In this document: in pieces, positions 1 through 12,220 of the stretch
How positions within the stretch are numbered: position 1 is the first letter of the stretch
Layout of the letters: each line of letters opens with the position of its first letter
Origin: Biscogniauxia marginata
Taxonomy: Eukaryota; Ascomycota; Sordariomycetes; Xylariales; Xylariaceae
Reading direction: 5' to 3'
Assembly (NCBI GenBank): GCA_022695795.1
Contig: MU404158.1
Coordinates: 1-64,000 of the forward strand
DNA: 64,000 nucleotides
Notes under the pieces: generated by a model
The model's database searches: none
What the model was told of the DNA's origin: nothing
What the model saw: only the letters and a program-made list of their open reading frames with translations
Translations under genes and position numbers: made by a program

Positions 1-341
1 ATTTACTTTATAATATATTATTTACTTTATAATATATTATTTACTTTATAATATATTATTTACTTTATAATATATTATTTACTTTATAATATATTATTTA
101 CTTTATAATATATTATTTACTTTATAATATATTATTTACTTTATAATATATTATTTACTTTATAATATATTATTTACTTTATAATATATTATTTACTTTA
201 TAATATATTATTTACTTTATAATATATTATTTACTTTATAATATATTATTTACTTTATAATATATTATTTACTTTATAATATATTATTTACTTTATAATA
301 TATTATTTACTTTATAATATATTATTTACTTTATAATATAT
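1..341. repeat. AT-rich minisatellite, 19-bp unit
   Basis: About 18 head-to-tail copies of the unit atttactttataatatatt (19 bp) run from the window edge to about position 341, virtually without variation. The last copy breaks down into tatttattttaaaaaat. The array probably continues to the left of the window. Near identity of the copies implies recent expansion or homogenisation. No gene overlaps it. Confidence 0.95.
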
Positions 342-1282
342 TTATTTTAAAAAATAAAAGTAATTTATATATCGTACGATTTACGGTTAAATCACGAGCG
401 TTATATTACGCGCGAGTCGATATACGACTCGTGTGTACATTCGTAGCCTCGCGAGCCTTGCGAATAGCCTCGTGATTCTCGTTAGCCTCGCGAATTTCCT
501 CGCGTTAAGGCAAGAACACCGAAATTTTGACGATTTCGCAAGTGTGTATTCACGCGACGACGACGTAAAAAGCTTCTAAAAAGGTAATTAAATAAATGCG
601 ACATCGCACGGAGCCGAACGGTACCGGCGCGGACAGGTGCAGGGCGATAGGGCACTTAATCGTGTTACGGTACTATATTATATGATATATCTTTAGTTAG
701 TATCGTCATTGTTTCCCAGGCGTTTGTACAAGGTAGTCCTGTTATATCAAGTGTAGGTAGGTACCTATGTATGTAGTATACATAGGTACATGTAATGTAC
801 CTACCTACCCCGAAGTTGAATGCGTCATTACAGCTTCCTCGTCAATACTGCCACAAGCCTCAGGTGAGGTGACTGCAGGTGAGACAGAGCGTGGCGGCTC
901 CTGGTGACCCCTCGAGCCCCTTACTTACAGGCTTAGGTACATACCTACCACCGTGTTTCAGTGGACGACCCCGCATTCTAGCGCATTTTAGCTGTATCCA
1001 TCACATAAGTGCAGCGGTGATGACATCACGACAGTGTAACATTGACATTTACTCTTTTCTTTTAACCTTTCACTAGCAAACCGCCCAATATGTACTTCTT
1101 CTCCCACTCCCTTCATATTGTCCTTCTCTTCCTCACCAACAACCTGACCTCCCACCCGCCCTTGTCTCAAACGCCTTGTGTCTTTGGAGAGATTCAAAGT
1201 TCGAGTAAACACCTAGGTATACATCGTATCACCGCGACAACAAAACATACGAACTCTGTCAATTGACCAGTATCAAATCATC
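342..1282. other. Intergenic region 5' of the LEA-like gene
   Basis: No gene is seen. The first part (400-530) is CpG-containing and holds several imperfect copies of agcctcgcga plus a 7-bp inverted repeat (cgagtcg at 413-419, cgactcg at 425-431). The rest is ordinary mixed-composition DNA and presumably contains the promoter and 5' UTR of the gene starting at 1283. Confidence 0.5.
753..808. repeat. Nested TACC/GGTA inverted repeat (cruciform-prone)
   Basis: Two alternative perfect 12-bp stems overlap here. The outer one is gtaggtaggtac (753-764) with gtacctacctac (797-808). The inner one is gtacctatgtat (761-772) with atacataggtac (778-789), with a 5-nt loop. They share bases 761-764, so only one can form at a time. 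It is the most elaborate member of the TACC/GGTA palindrome family scattered through the window. Confidence 0.7.
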
Positions 1283-1882
1283 ATGTCGTTCCTCACAGAA
1301 GCTACCGTCCGCCGTCTTTCTCTCACCTCGGCTTCCCGGATCGTCATGGTCCAGGCGCCACGCCAGCAATTCAGCACCAGCGTCGTATGGCAGAAGAGCG
1401 TGACCGAATCTGCCAAAGAAACAATAAAGAATGTTGACCGCAAGGTTTCCGACAAGCTTATTGACGGCATCAACGTTGGCTGTAAGTGCTGAGCCAGCTT
1501 CTACGCATAACTGCAATTCCTACCTACCTGTTTATCCATGTATTATTGTTATTTTTCCACTACGGGCTCCAAATAGCCTGGTCTCCTGGTCTCCTGTTCT
1601 CGTTCCGCCGGTGCTATCATTCTACTCCAGACATAAAAGTCGGGCAACGAAGCACATAACTGACCTTACGGAATCCCTACAGCCAACGTAGCGCAAAAGG
1701 TTTCGGGAAAGGCTACCGAGGCTAGCTCCAAGGCATCAGAGTCGGCTGGGGAGATTCGCACCAAGGCAAAGGCCGGGTCCGAGGAGCTGAAGGGCAAAGC
1801 GAACGCTGGGTCTGAGGAGCTGAAGGACAAGGCGAAGGGTGCCGCCGAAGAAACCAAGGAAAGCGCCAAGGACAAGCTATAA
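1283..1882 (+). CDS. LEA-like mitochondrial stress protein (two exons)
   Basis: Exons 1283-1481 and 1683-1882 encode 132 aa. The 201-nt intron has a GTAAGT donor and a CTACAG acceptor, and the frame joins without a break. Residues 1-36 are basic and hydroxylated with no acidic residue before about residue 7 (RRLSLTSASR, then QQFSTS), like a mitochondrial presequence. The C-terminal half is a lysine/glutamate/alanine-rich amphipathic repeat, with the segment AGSEELKGKAN followed by AGSEELKDKAK, an 11-residue periodicity known from group-3 late-embryogenesis-abundant (LEA) proteins. Such proteins protect mitochondrial matrix components during desiccation or freezing. That role is inferred from the family. 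There is no catalytic motif. A generic apolipoprotein-like helical protein is the alternative reading. Confidence 0.8.
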
Positions 1883-3142
1883 AGAATTCGGGAGGGGGGT
1901 TCTTTTCTGAGAAGCCTACTTTCCTCTCTTATTCCTTGTCTTGACCTCGAGGGTATGGAACTGAGCCGTGGGGGACGAAGACGAGAGAAAGGCCCACAAA
2001 GTGTAGGAAAGTATGATATTATGAACGGCGGCTGTTGATGGAGGATGTCTGTAAGATAAAGGTTACCACACAAGCATGGTTCGCTCTCATGGGCCGGAGT
2101 TTCGGTTTTTCACAGAACTAGGAAGGGGGAAAAGAATCATGGGTTCCTCAATGCAATATTTCCGACCATGGATTACCATGAAGGTCTGCGGAACTCTATC
2201 CAGTGAACCTCTAGTGCTGGGATATATGCCGTATTTACCTACCTTCGATACATACCTGGAATTGTATGCAAGTACCGAGTACAACACATACTACGCTCGA
2301 TAATTGCATAGAGGGCTCAGGGGTGGCCAATGCACTAAACCACAAAACCAGACCGGTTATCTTCCATCGTCAGTGTCAGGATTCCCCCTAGCCAGCTTCA
2401 TTGCATACCACAAACAATCGACAACTCTTTTCAGCTACCTACTCACGCAGCCATCGCCCCCTCCTTTTGATCTCGTTCAGCCGAGGGAAAACCAGATATC
2501 CGACACAAATAAGGTATTGCTAGTCCGATACTAATACCTACACATCAACCGTCAAAACCTTGCTGTGGCACTCTACGCATCATCCATCCAATCCGAAGAA
2601 GATCCCGATGCCTGAGCTGATCCGCTACAGCGCCAACTACTTCGACACGTGCGCATCAGCTAGCTATCCTACACTATGTTCCTGGAGTAAAAGACCGTCC
2701 GGCCCCGATCTCGTGCGTTCATCGCTTCGGCTTCGGCTGCGGCTTCTGCTGCGTCCGGAGGAAGTCATCTAAGATGGATGCCCTGTCGCGCACTACGATA
2801 CCAATACCAATGCCAGGCCGCCGTGTCGCACCCCTGAAAGCGGAAGATACAATCCCCGCAGCGCGCTCCCGACGAGGATCACCAGGGGCTTCATGGCATG
2901 AGTAAAGCGCTGCCCATGAGTGTGAAGTAGCGTGGTTATAGGATCGCGTTCTCCGCGCGGGTGCCCATCAGGACTGAGCGCCATCTGCTTCTCGCTCCAC
3001 AGCGATTCGCCATATGCGAAGAGGATCTGACCTTTATACTATTCAAAGTCTTGTCCAGTGAAGATTCCTAGAGATCTCGTGCCTAACTGAGGTACTAGTC
3101 ACTTCCATTGCATTTTTATGAGCGGCCTGCGGCTACTGAGCG
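1883..3142. other. Intergenic, no clear gene
   Basis: The segment starts with the 3' flank of the LEA-like gene. Between 2560 and 2960 there are short open stretches in several frames with moderately coding-like composition (for example one beginning MPELIRYSANYF at 2608), but no frame stays open and no family is recognisable. They could be decayed parts of the same locus as 3143-3559. Confidence 0.35.
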
Positions 3143-3559
3143 TCTCGACAAGTTGATGCGTACCCGCCGCGCTTCTATAGTCCCGCCATTGTCCTGGGGA
3201 ATGTTCATCTTGCCCTTACCAATGACCTTCAGCATCCCGAACCACGCTACCACCGCCACCATGCACTTATAGCTGAACTCCACGAGCGCGACATGGGCGT
3301 TGGGTTCGGCAATGCCAAAGGCATCAACTCAGGTAGTGAGCGAATATGCAGGGGGTCTCAGATCGAACAATGCCTACGCGAGGTTGTGAGATATTCTGAA
3401 AAGACGACCATGTACCATGATAGATGCCACTATCCGGTCAGACGAGATATCCGCGTAGAGCATCATATTAGTGCCGGGCTTCGAGGCGCTGCAGAAGATT
3501 ACTGGCAATCAGGACTACTCTTAGTCGCCGTCCTCCCACGTGTGGATAAGGCGACATAG
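3143..3559 (+). pseudogene. Open coding-like remnant, unidentified
   Basis: A frame on the + strand stays open from just after a TGA near 3142 to the TAG at 3557-3559, about 138 codons. Its first ATG (3293) lies well inside it. The translated composition looks protein-like, with segments such as AYPPRFYSPAIVLGNVHLAL and ALIAELHERDMGVGFGNAKG, but I do not recognise the family. Same-frame TGA codons lie immediately upstream. Either this is one exon of a longer gene or, more likely given its surroundings, a remnant cut by stop mutations. A chance open frame cannot be excluded. Confidence 0.3.
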
Positions 3560-6500
3560 CGCGGATGGGCAGAGAAGGCGACGGATACTTGATGCCATTT
3601 TTACCTATTTACTTGCCTGGCCATCTATCTACCTCTCTACCCCAATATCACGCCGAGTGCCACTTCTCACAGTGTTATAAGCAGACATCTTAGTTTTGAG
3701 GTAATAAGTCAGGGTGCCTCACATTTGGTCGTGTCGCTCTGGCTTGTCTATTGCAACATTCTGGAACCACCTGTGCTGTGTTATTAGTCAGCGGTTACGT
3801 GATATTTCAGCTCACCACCCCTCGGACACTGTGAAAGATGCCGAGCTTCCAAGTGAAAGTCGCCGACCGGATATAATATTAGAAAATCCGGCTCGTGCTG
3901 ATGCCCGACGTTGGTATGCGGCAAGATGAACGTGTGGAATGGAGGCCGCCGGCTTACCGCCTACGCCACCCCAACAAACAGTGCAATGCCTCTCGGCAAC
4001 TCGCAGGGCTTCACATTCGCCGTGTGATGTGGCCAATCACGCCGAAAAGAAACGGGGAAAAATTGAAGTACATAACACCTACGGAGGAGTACGGCCACTA
4101 GAAGTTCCTCACCACAGAGAATAATGAAAAATAAAACAAATATATGCCAAGAAGCCAAAAATCGGCTTATTACTACATCATTCCACTGGGATGAGGTTTA
4201 TATCTCCACAATGATGCGCCGTAAGGGGGTAGGATACATAATGGCGTTCCCCATGTAAGTAGCCCCTAGGCAACAAGGCTTAGCAACTTGAATGTACAGC
4301 ATAAAGGGGGGGAGGTGAGCCGAAAATGCCGATCACGTGAAGGAAGTTCCCTATTCTCACGCAGCAGATGGACAAGTCCAAACTTCAGCTGGAGGAGCCT
4401 GTCTTGGCATCTCTAGGGAGTACATGACTGAAAACAACACATGTACACAGAGAGAGAGAGAATAAAATAAACTAAGAGAAGAGAATAGTGCAAGTGCCTC
4501 TCCGCCGGAAGGTTATCCTCTTGTAGCAAATAAGAGATCTCCAGGGACGTGGGTTCTCATATCTAAACCGTCCTTATAAACACGTTCGGAGAACTTTGGT
4601 CAGTAAGGTGTTTGGGATGAGGTCATCGTAATCTAGACAGACACTAGGTGCTTTGTTTTGTTGGTATGGAATGGGACAAGATATAAAGCATTACTATAAT
4701 TTCTGATGTATGTCGCAAGCTCACGCGATGATGATACGATCCTGGTCCCCAATTCCTGGGCGTGCCGTTTTAAGCGGGAGCTGAAAAAGCCCAACGCGGG
4801 CTGCGCGGACCGGCCAGGGATGTAGGAAGATTCGAGACATGTTTTTCAGAAAGAAAGGGAGTAGGCCATATTACTCGTACACAGGTACCGCCTCCTATCC
4901 ACATTATGTATATGTGGTAGACTAGGCGCCGAGGCGCACTTTGTTGTTCCGACCGTTTCTTGTCCTCTTTTTACGTTGGGTGCCGGGACCCGAGCAGCGA
5001 GAAATACATATTCTCGTCTAAAATGAAAAGAAAGCTAAATGATGACGAGCTGCTGCTTATGACAAAGCCGATACAACCGATTACTAACCTCTAGACCACG
5101 ATAAACCGTATCTTGGCTGGGCCTTGGATTAGAGAAGCCTGACGCAAAGCCAATCTATTCTGATCATAATCAGGATCAGGCTGTGGGTAGATCGTCCTCA
5201 CTGCCTGCCTTACGATCGATCCGTCACAGCCACAAGCAGGTGAGGGTGCTACGGCATGTACACTATATACCTAGTCGACATAAGTCATAGTAATATGTGC
5301 ATGGTCACTTTACATGTAGTTGGAAATGTAACAGATGTACTATAGTAGCGAAGGGGAAAGGAAGATCGGGCTAGAACGATCTGGGTAGTAAGTTATCTTT
5401 TTACCTTTTGTCCTTGAAGATTTCAAGTACTAATTAATGCTACCCGGCTCGACAGGCCACCATGCCGAGCTCTCAATTATGGCGTGCCGAATAATCTAGT
5501 CGTAACACTAATAATTGAATATTGGTAAGGTAAACCAGGTTTACTCGAAACAGTACATTTACCGGAAGGAAAAGAAAACTTGCCAACGATATCGTGGCTC
5601 TCGTCTCGTAAAAGACCGTGAGGCAGGAGTAAGGAGTAAGATATACGGGAGTATTCGTACGCAATACCTGAGTATACGTGTTACCAATGAATTCAAACGT
5701 GCCAAGCATCAAATGCTTTTAAGTATCTTTCTATTCATCTCGTAGAGAAGCCGTCCCTTTCTCCCTTCTCGAGGCCACTTTTGATAGAAACTTGATTGGG
5801 AACCAAAGAATGGAATTAGGGGTTTTGTTAGAGAGAAAGGGAAGGACCTATTAAGAGCAGGTATCTATAAACAGCCAAGTTTAGGCACATACGACACCGG
5901 CGTTGAATGTCTATCATGAAAAAAAAAAAAAAACCCAGGCAACAATGAATAATCCTTATTGGCTAAGGGAATTTATATATGTAATAATACACGTAGTCTC
6001 GCCACCGCCGCCGCATATATTTTGATCGAGACTATATACTTGATTACCGTACCGACTTTTGTCAGTTGCGGTGTGTACCCATATATTGATCTACATATAC
6101 ATAGAAATTGACGTGCTTTAGCTTGGTGGGAAGATAGGGGTAGAATGAGAAAGATGGGGGTTGTCTATTCCTATCTGGTAGAACTCCAGCTATGAAAGAA
6201 AAAGAAAAGGGGGAAAAAAAACTCTCAGATAAGCACCGTTAAGATTGAGGTCTTAGACACGTTATTAGTCTCCTTTCATGCCTGGTAAGTTGTAAAACCG
6301 TTTCGGAAGAGCACCTAGGTTCTCTCGGGGACAAAACGCAAAACGAGTGCCGTGAGATCAGTTCATTCGCACGCACGTACACTTCTGATCTCTGCCTAAC
6401 ATACACATACCACCGCCGCCGAAGTAGCCGCGTTGCCGCTCTATTAGTCAAGGATAGAACACCCCCTTTAACCACTCATTATCTTTGGTATGCTTTACAT

Positions 6501-7292
6501 CTAGAAACAAGCCAAGGACCGTAGTCTTCCAGAGGGCACGAAATTCATTTCATCTAATACACTATGGGGGGTTTTCTCTTGGGGGTCTCCGCGTCTTCGT
6601 TGGTACCTTAAAAAGCCCAGAAAGAGAGAAAGAAAGCCTATCTCGATGCTGAGAGAATAAGAGGACTTTGCAGCTCTGCTGCCGCTTGCCGTTTATCTTA
6701 ATGATATAGGTGTTTAGGTATTTAGCTTGCTTTAATGATAATGGTGTGGTGGTGATGGTGATAACAGTACGATTTCTTATCAATAGGGGGAGAAACATTG
6801 GGCTAGTAACATTTTAGATGCGTCAAAAACTCAACATTTAGAACCTGTTAGTATATAAATATTTCTATTTTTTTTCCTTTTCTCGCTTGTCTTTCTTGTA
6901 GCGGGACGCGCCTCCAACGCTTGTATGTACATAATTAACACCTACACACATACATACCTAGGTTTGGTTAAGTAGAGAGCTTGAGGTAGTTTATATAAGC
7001 CTTGATATAGACCCTGCTTGTATGTAGCCTTGCAGTTGTAAGCCTGGTGTGTCTGGTGCCTATTTCCCCCTCTCTTTCGACGTAAGGACCCGATGGCGAT
7101 GATCAAGGAATCTCGGTGATTGATATTGAAATTCCCCTTCTTTCTTTTCCTTTTTTTATTATCATAAATGTTGTCTTCCCTTTTCTCTCTTCTAGCATTC
7201 TCTAGGTATCTTCTTTCCCTCTTTGTACCAATTCATCCGCACCGCGCTGCCAAGAGATATCGAAATCTAGACGCTCCATAGACTAAGAGATC

Positions 7293-7310
7293 TACCTACC
7301 TAGGTAGGTA
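7293..7310. repeat. Perfect 18-bp TACC/GGTA palindrome
   Basis: tacctacct followed directly by aggtaggta forms an uninterrupted 18-bp palindrome. It belongs to the scattered TACC/GGTA family, with other members near 753, 11340, 14980, 37846 and 46690. Confidence 0.7.
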
Positions 7311-8706
7311 TGAACTCACCTTAGATACGTGTATACTTTTTCTACCCGTACGGGGTAGATAAGGTGTCAGTAATGATAAGGTATATACTGCCTAAAGGGA
7401 CTAAGATGCAACGCGCGCACATAATGTGCGGGGACTTCTTTTTTGCCGCCACCGCATCTTGTTCTGTAATAAGATATTTTTGACCTTTCGCTTTTTTGCT
7501 TTCCCGCCATAGTTGACCGGCTCGTTTTTAAGCCGCGTAACATGTTATTTAAGTAGTTCAGTCGCGAACGCACGATGTCAGGGGCGCTTTACTAGAGCAC
7601 CGTTGATTAATTGGGGGTTTTTTATCACTTCCGCACTTCGATTTATTGGTTCAGGAGGTTCAGCGTATAATGATATCTAACCCAACTCGAGTTACGAGCC
7701 GTAAAACGCTCGGAATAAGGTTTATGTAGTTATTTCCCGGGGTCTGGTACGGCTGATAAGTGTCAGCCGGCTTATATCAGGGTTACATTAAGTAGATGGG
7801 TTAGGTAGTTATCTTGTAAAGAGGTGTAAAACGACAATCTGGAATTACCTTTTGCCTTCAGGCTCTATAATAAAGAACGTGGCAATGTGACAGATCGAAA
7901 TACCTCTGGGCCCGAGGATTTGAATTAGTTCGCCAACAACGGCCAGGTATAAAAAAAGACTACATTAGTTAGCGTCTTGTAAACCGAGCCTACCGAGGCG
8001 CTGTGCAATATCATTTTATGCAACTTGGCGGTCCCCTACCTGGTATGTAGGGTACATGTGATATCCGATGCCAAGGAGACTATTTTCTAGCTTAAGCAAG
8101 GTATCTTCCCTCTCAGAGCATCTCTTTTCAGCGGCCCCCACTCCCCTTTGGTCAATCGGTGCCGAAAAGAAACAGAATCCATCTCAGATAATCGGCAGGA
8201 TCCTCCGTCTTGTCTTTTTATTCGTCTCTTGGCTTCTCCCTTTTCCTCTCGTATTGCTGAGGTGTTTATTATGGGATGGATACGCTCTCGTTGCGTGCGA
8301 AGAAAGAGGAAACAATATTCGAGAGGGTGATCTTTACAGTTGTTAAACCTCGTAAAATGGAGAGGCCATATTTCTACACTATAACTCCTGTAACGTTGTT
8401 TCCCCCATTGGACTATTTTGGTTGGCTTTCACAAAACTCAGAAATCGCCTCCTGAGTTAAGTTGCAAAGCGCCAAGACGGACTTCATTCTGCCTAGCGTG
8501 TAACTAATACACCTACCTATAAGGTTAGCAGTATAGATAACATTCTTCTTAGAGGTGGCCCGGCGAGCTTGATTTGATACAAGCCGGTCTTTCTAATTAT
8601 TATTTGCCCATGTGTGTTGCAAGGTTTTGTCAGCCCCTTATTCGGTGCTCGATGCTATACTTGCGTGTATTGGACGGAGCAGGTTACAAGGGAGTGTGTT
8701 AGTGGA

Positions 8707-8737
8707 GGGGCGACTCCCAGAGCTTCGGAGTCGCCCC
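8707..8737. repeat. GC-rich 11-bp stem hairpin
   Basis: ggggcgactcc (8707-8717) and ggagtcgcccc (8727-8737) are perfectly complementary around a 9-nt loop. This is a strong GC-rich hairpin in otherwise unannotated sequence. It has no T tract that would suggest a Pol III terminator directly after it, although tcttttt follows within about 10 nt. Confidence 0.6.
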
Positions 8738-10833
8738 ACCAGTCTTTTTGGTGTGCCCCTGACTCCGTATTTTAACCCCGAGGCCGACCAATGGCGTTTG
8801 GACATGGCGCCCTTCTTCCCGAGTGTGGCTTTCATGCCGATCCTGTCGATATGCGGCATGTGGTATAAGTCGACATTGGCCTTATTGCACCGCAGAACGG
8901 ACTCACGGCGTTTCTTTCTACTACGTAGCAAGCTGCGTTGCTCTGATCTCGTTTCAACGTTTGTTTCGAGATGCGGCGGATGTGCGGCGGATGTGCGTAG
9001 ATCGAAGGCTGGGGGATTTCCTAAACGCTTAAAGGATGTGATGTCGGTACATGAAAAATAAACACGGCAGCGTGGTAATTCCGAGTGAGGTTGTTTCGCA
9101 AGGGTCTTTGCGGGGTTTGCACTCTACACAAAATGGATTAATGTCGCGGGGTGGTGCGAGCCGACGACTTGAATCACCAGATAGAAAGCCTAACGGAGGA
9201 CGTTTAGCCTCGAAACGCGAGGTGCTGGACAGAACGGCAACGGTAAGAACGGCACAGCGCCAAGAGAGTTGAAGTAAGGTTATCAGCGAAAAGGAGTGGA
9301 TTCGATTAAGCCGCATTCCAACTAGGGGGCCAATCCAGCAAGGGCCGGTGACGGCATGGGTAAAATTAAGAGGGTCGCGTGAGCAGGTTGGTAGGTACTT
9401 ATTATTATGCTGTGCTCATACGTGCTGCATGTACCTGCCACCGTCACAGGCAGACTGCCTAACAACAAAACACCTAGGCCTCATAACAAGAGCGGCCTTG
9501 GCAAAGAAAAATATAAAAAAACATGACTGATGTAGTGTACCACCAGACTGCCCTGCCACTAGACGCCTCCCCTGCCCTGATCGTTTAGACTAGCCGATCT
9601 TCCGCGTGCCAGCAGCCGCAGGGCTCGAGTAATCCTCATGATGAGTTGAGGAGGCGAGGAAGAGATGCACATGTAGTCTTAGAACTGCATCTGATAGGAT
9701 GACGCAGGTGGAGTACACTGACAGGAGTCAAGTGTTTGCGCCGCAAGCCTCCAATCCACAAGCCGAAATCTGTAAGCACCTTAGGTAGTCGTACAGGAGA
9801 GTCGATAAGGCAAGGGATGGCGGTAGTCCGGCTGGTCACGGGAACGGACAACCTACGTACGTATTCAGCACGTCCTATACTCCAGATTCACAGGCCGTTC
9901 GCGTTTCTTCTCTCGTTAGTCTAGTGGATCGGAGTATACAGTAGCGTAGAATCGTATTTCTTATTAACACCGCACAGGAGGAATGCATAGAGACTCAGGA
10001 TCATCGATTCCAATTTCGAGTGTGCTCGATACATACCGCGTCGACACCGGATGTTTTGGCCGTGTTAACCGCAGCAGAGGACGCAGGCTCGGCTTGGCTG
10101 TGACATGGTTGGGTCAGGGGAGCTGAGGAGGACTGACTATCCTTGGTAGAATCGAAGCCACGGACAGTTTTGCCAAGCCGAATAATAATGAATGCCAAGC
10201 CATTAGACGGGGGAATGCTGGGGGATAGAAAATTTTTTACGTCCGCAATTGGGACGGATCGATCGAAAGCGTTGAGGTGTCAAGGCAGCTTGGATAGTGA
10301 TGATTTGAACAGGAAAAACATATCGCGTATGTAGAAGTTGAAGAAAAAAGAATGAGACTCAGCTGCAACCGACGGAGTTGGAAGTTGTATGGAAGGACCG
10401 GAGACGACGTATTAAGGCAAGATGAGCCACGCACATGGACCTACCAGCCACCCAGCCCCACATTTCACTACCTGGCACTGAGGTCAATTTAGGTAGGTTA
10501 TGTAAGTACACTACGACATATTAAGTAGGTTACCTACTATTCTACAGAAGTTAGGTGGTGTTTCAACGAATACAGATAGACATGAAGATCAGAGATAGGC
10601 ATAACGAGAGAGAAAGAGCATCAAAATGAAGATGGGGATCGCGGTTGGCCTATCAAGCGCGCCGTCGTGCGATGATACCATCGCTAGGTTCAATGTTGCA
10701 AACAGGAGACAGGGAAATATGAAGACCCCGAAGATTAAAACTATACCTACATAGTGTACGTGTCGGTCGGTCGGTAGCATCTGACCTTCTGTGTGCCAGC
10801 GACCTACCGGCGTTGTAGATCAAGCATTATAGG

Positions 10834-10856
10834 GGTCTTGGCTATCAGCCAAGACC
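10834..10856. repeat. 10-bp stem, 3-nt loop hairpin
   Basis: ggtcttggct (10834-10843) and agccaagacc (10847-10856) are perfect reverse complements separated by atc. No gene is nearby and the function is unknown. Confidence 0.6.
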
Positions 10857-11605
10857 GTAGCGGTCAGCTTCCCTCAGTAGTTAGCCTCAATCGGCTTTTT
10901 ATTATCAAACTATGTATAATTCGGGCCATACTAGGTGCATGCCTATCAGGCTGTCGAGATACCTAAAGCCCCCTATAACCTACCTCCTCAAGTCAACTAA
11001 CAGCTAGGGTACATGCAGTGCCCCACGTAACTACCTACATATATGTACTAGGTAGGTAGGCTACATACCTCACTCTATGTAGGCAATTTAGCTGGCGCAA
11101 TCCTCCTGTACATGTACATTACAAAATAAATGAATAGATGAAAACCGTTGTGATAGTCAAAGTTATTTATTTAGATGGTCTAGAAGCATCTCCATTCTTT
11201 GGTATAGTTATCAGCCTGAAATAGAGGTGAACAGTCTTTTTAAAGGCAAAAAGAACAGGAAAAGAATCATGAAAGAAAGAGATAATGGAGATCAATCAAT
11301 CGCCCCTCTGCCTCCCCCCTTGTACCTCAGTACGGGCCTAGGTACCTAGGTACCTAAGTTATGTGGTCCCTCTCCCTCATTCCTTGTGCTTCGCTCCAGA
11401 ATTGCCAAGCTTTAGATCCGCACAGCCCATGCGCTTTCGTATGAAGTTATGAACAGGTTCGGCGAATCTGCTGCCAATACATGCCTAGAAAACTCTCCAA
11501 TCGGCAGGTGGCCCCCCCTTCTTTTTTCATTACCATTACCGGATTATTTAATTATATGAATCTACTTTTTCTCTCGTTCCGTCATTGCGAGTCTCTTCAA
11601 TTCTT

Positions 11606-11626
11606 GCAATCCGCAATCCGCAATCC
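11606..11626 (+). repeat. gcaatcc x3 direct repeat
   Basis: Three exact tandem copies of the heptamer gcaatcc lie in the pyrimidine-rich region about 600 bp upstream of the acyltransferase start. The copies could be a small regulatory array or simple slippage. No known factor is assigned. Confidence 0.5.
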
Positions 11627-12220
11627 TTATCTATTTTCCTTTTTCCCTCCCTACGTCTTCCAACCCCCGGACTCTTCTTTTTCTCTTCTTCTCCTTTATA
11701 CGACCTTGACCTTTCGATATCGTGCCCCTTTGCCGTCCTCTGTCCGCTCTGCTACCTACGACTTTCTATTAATTGGGCGACTTTGGGTTCAAACATCATC
11801 ACTTACTACTACTTGTACTTGGTCCTACAGTCCAAGCTGGCGCCGTTTCTCTCCCCCGACTGTCCTTATCGCTTGGAACGCTTGTCCGCCTGTCAAGCTC
11901 GTGTACCATAATAAACCTGTTCTCGTCTGTATTTCCCAATCTTACGGCTGCTGTTACGCAAACCCGCTCGGTGTTCCGGAGCGCAACTAGTCGAGACAAA
12001 CCGTCCGAAAGATCTCAGCGACCCTCCGACCGCGAATCCTCGTGATTCCTTCCCATATTTGCCCGGCGCCTCTCTCGCTTCCCGGCTTTGTTCCTTGTTC
12101 TACTGTCTCTAGAGCCGCCGCCTCGTGCCACCTACCCCGGCTTTTCGAGAGGAATGACATAAATAGCAATCTGCACGCTACACAGCTTTTGCCATCGTTT
12201 GGGAACACCATCTTGACACG

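Larger units (their letters stand above)
3560..12220. other. 8.7-kb gene-poor region
   Basis: No gene could be supported. AT-rich tracts (for example 5900-7600) alternate with more balanced stretches (8600-9330, 9540-10430) that contain open frames of up to about 150 codons without recognisable motifs. On the minus strand near 10030 a coding-like stretch is followed by a GTATGT donor-like site, but I could not find a partner exon. From about 11480 the + strand becomes pyrimidine-rich, which fits the promoter and 5' UTR of the acyltransferase at 12221. Confidence 0.4.

Noticed and set aside
8612..9061. 149-codon + strand frame, with overlapping open minus-strand frames
   Set aside because: No recognisable motif, several frames open at once, and it contains a strong hairpin and an 11-bp gcggcggatgt duplication. 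Not enough to call a gene.
9606..9619. gtgccagcagccgc, identical to part of the small-subunit rRNA 530 loop
   Set aside because: Identity stops after 14 bases and flanks do not resemble rRNA, so it is a chance match.
11481..11990. 169-codon open frame before the acyltransferase
   Set aside because: Pyrimidine-rich sequence typical of a fungal promoter/5' UTR. The product is low-complexity Ser/Phe/Leu with no domain.
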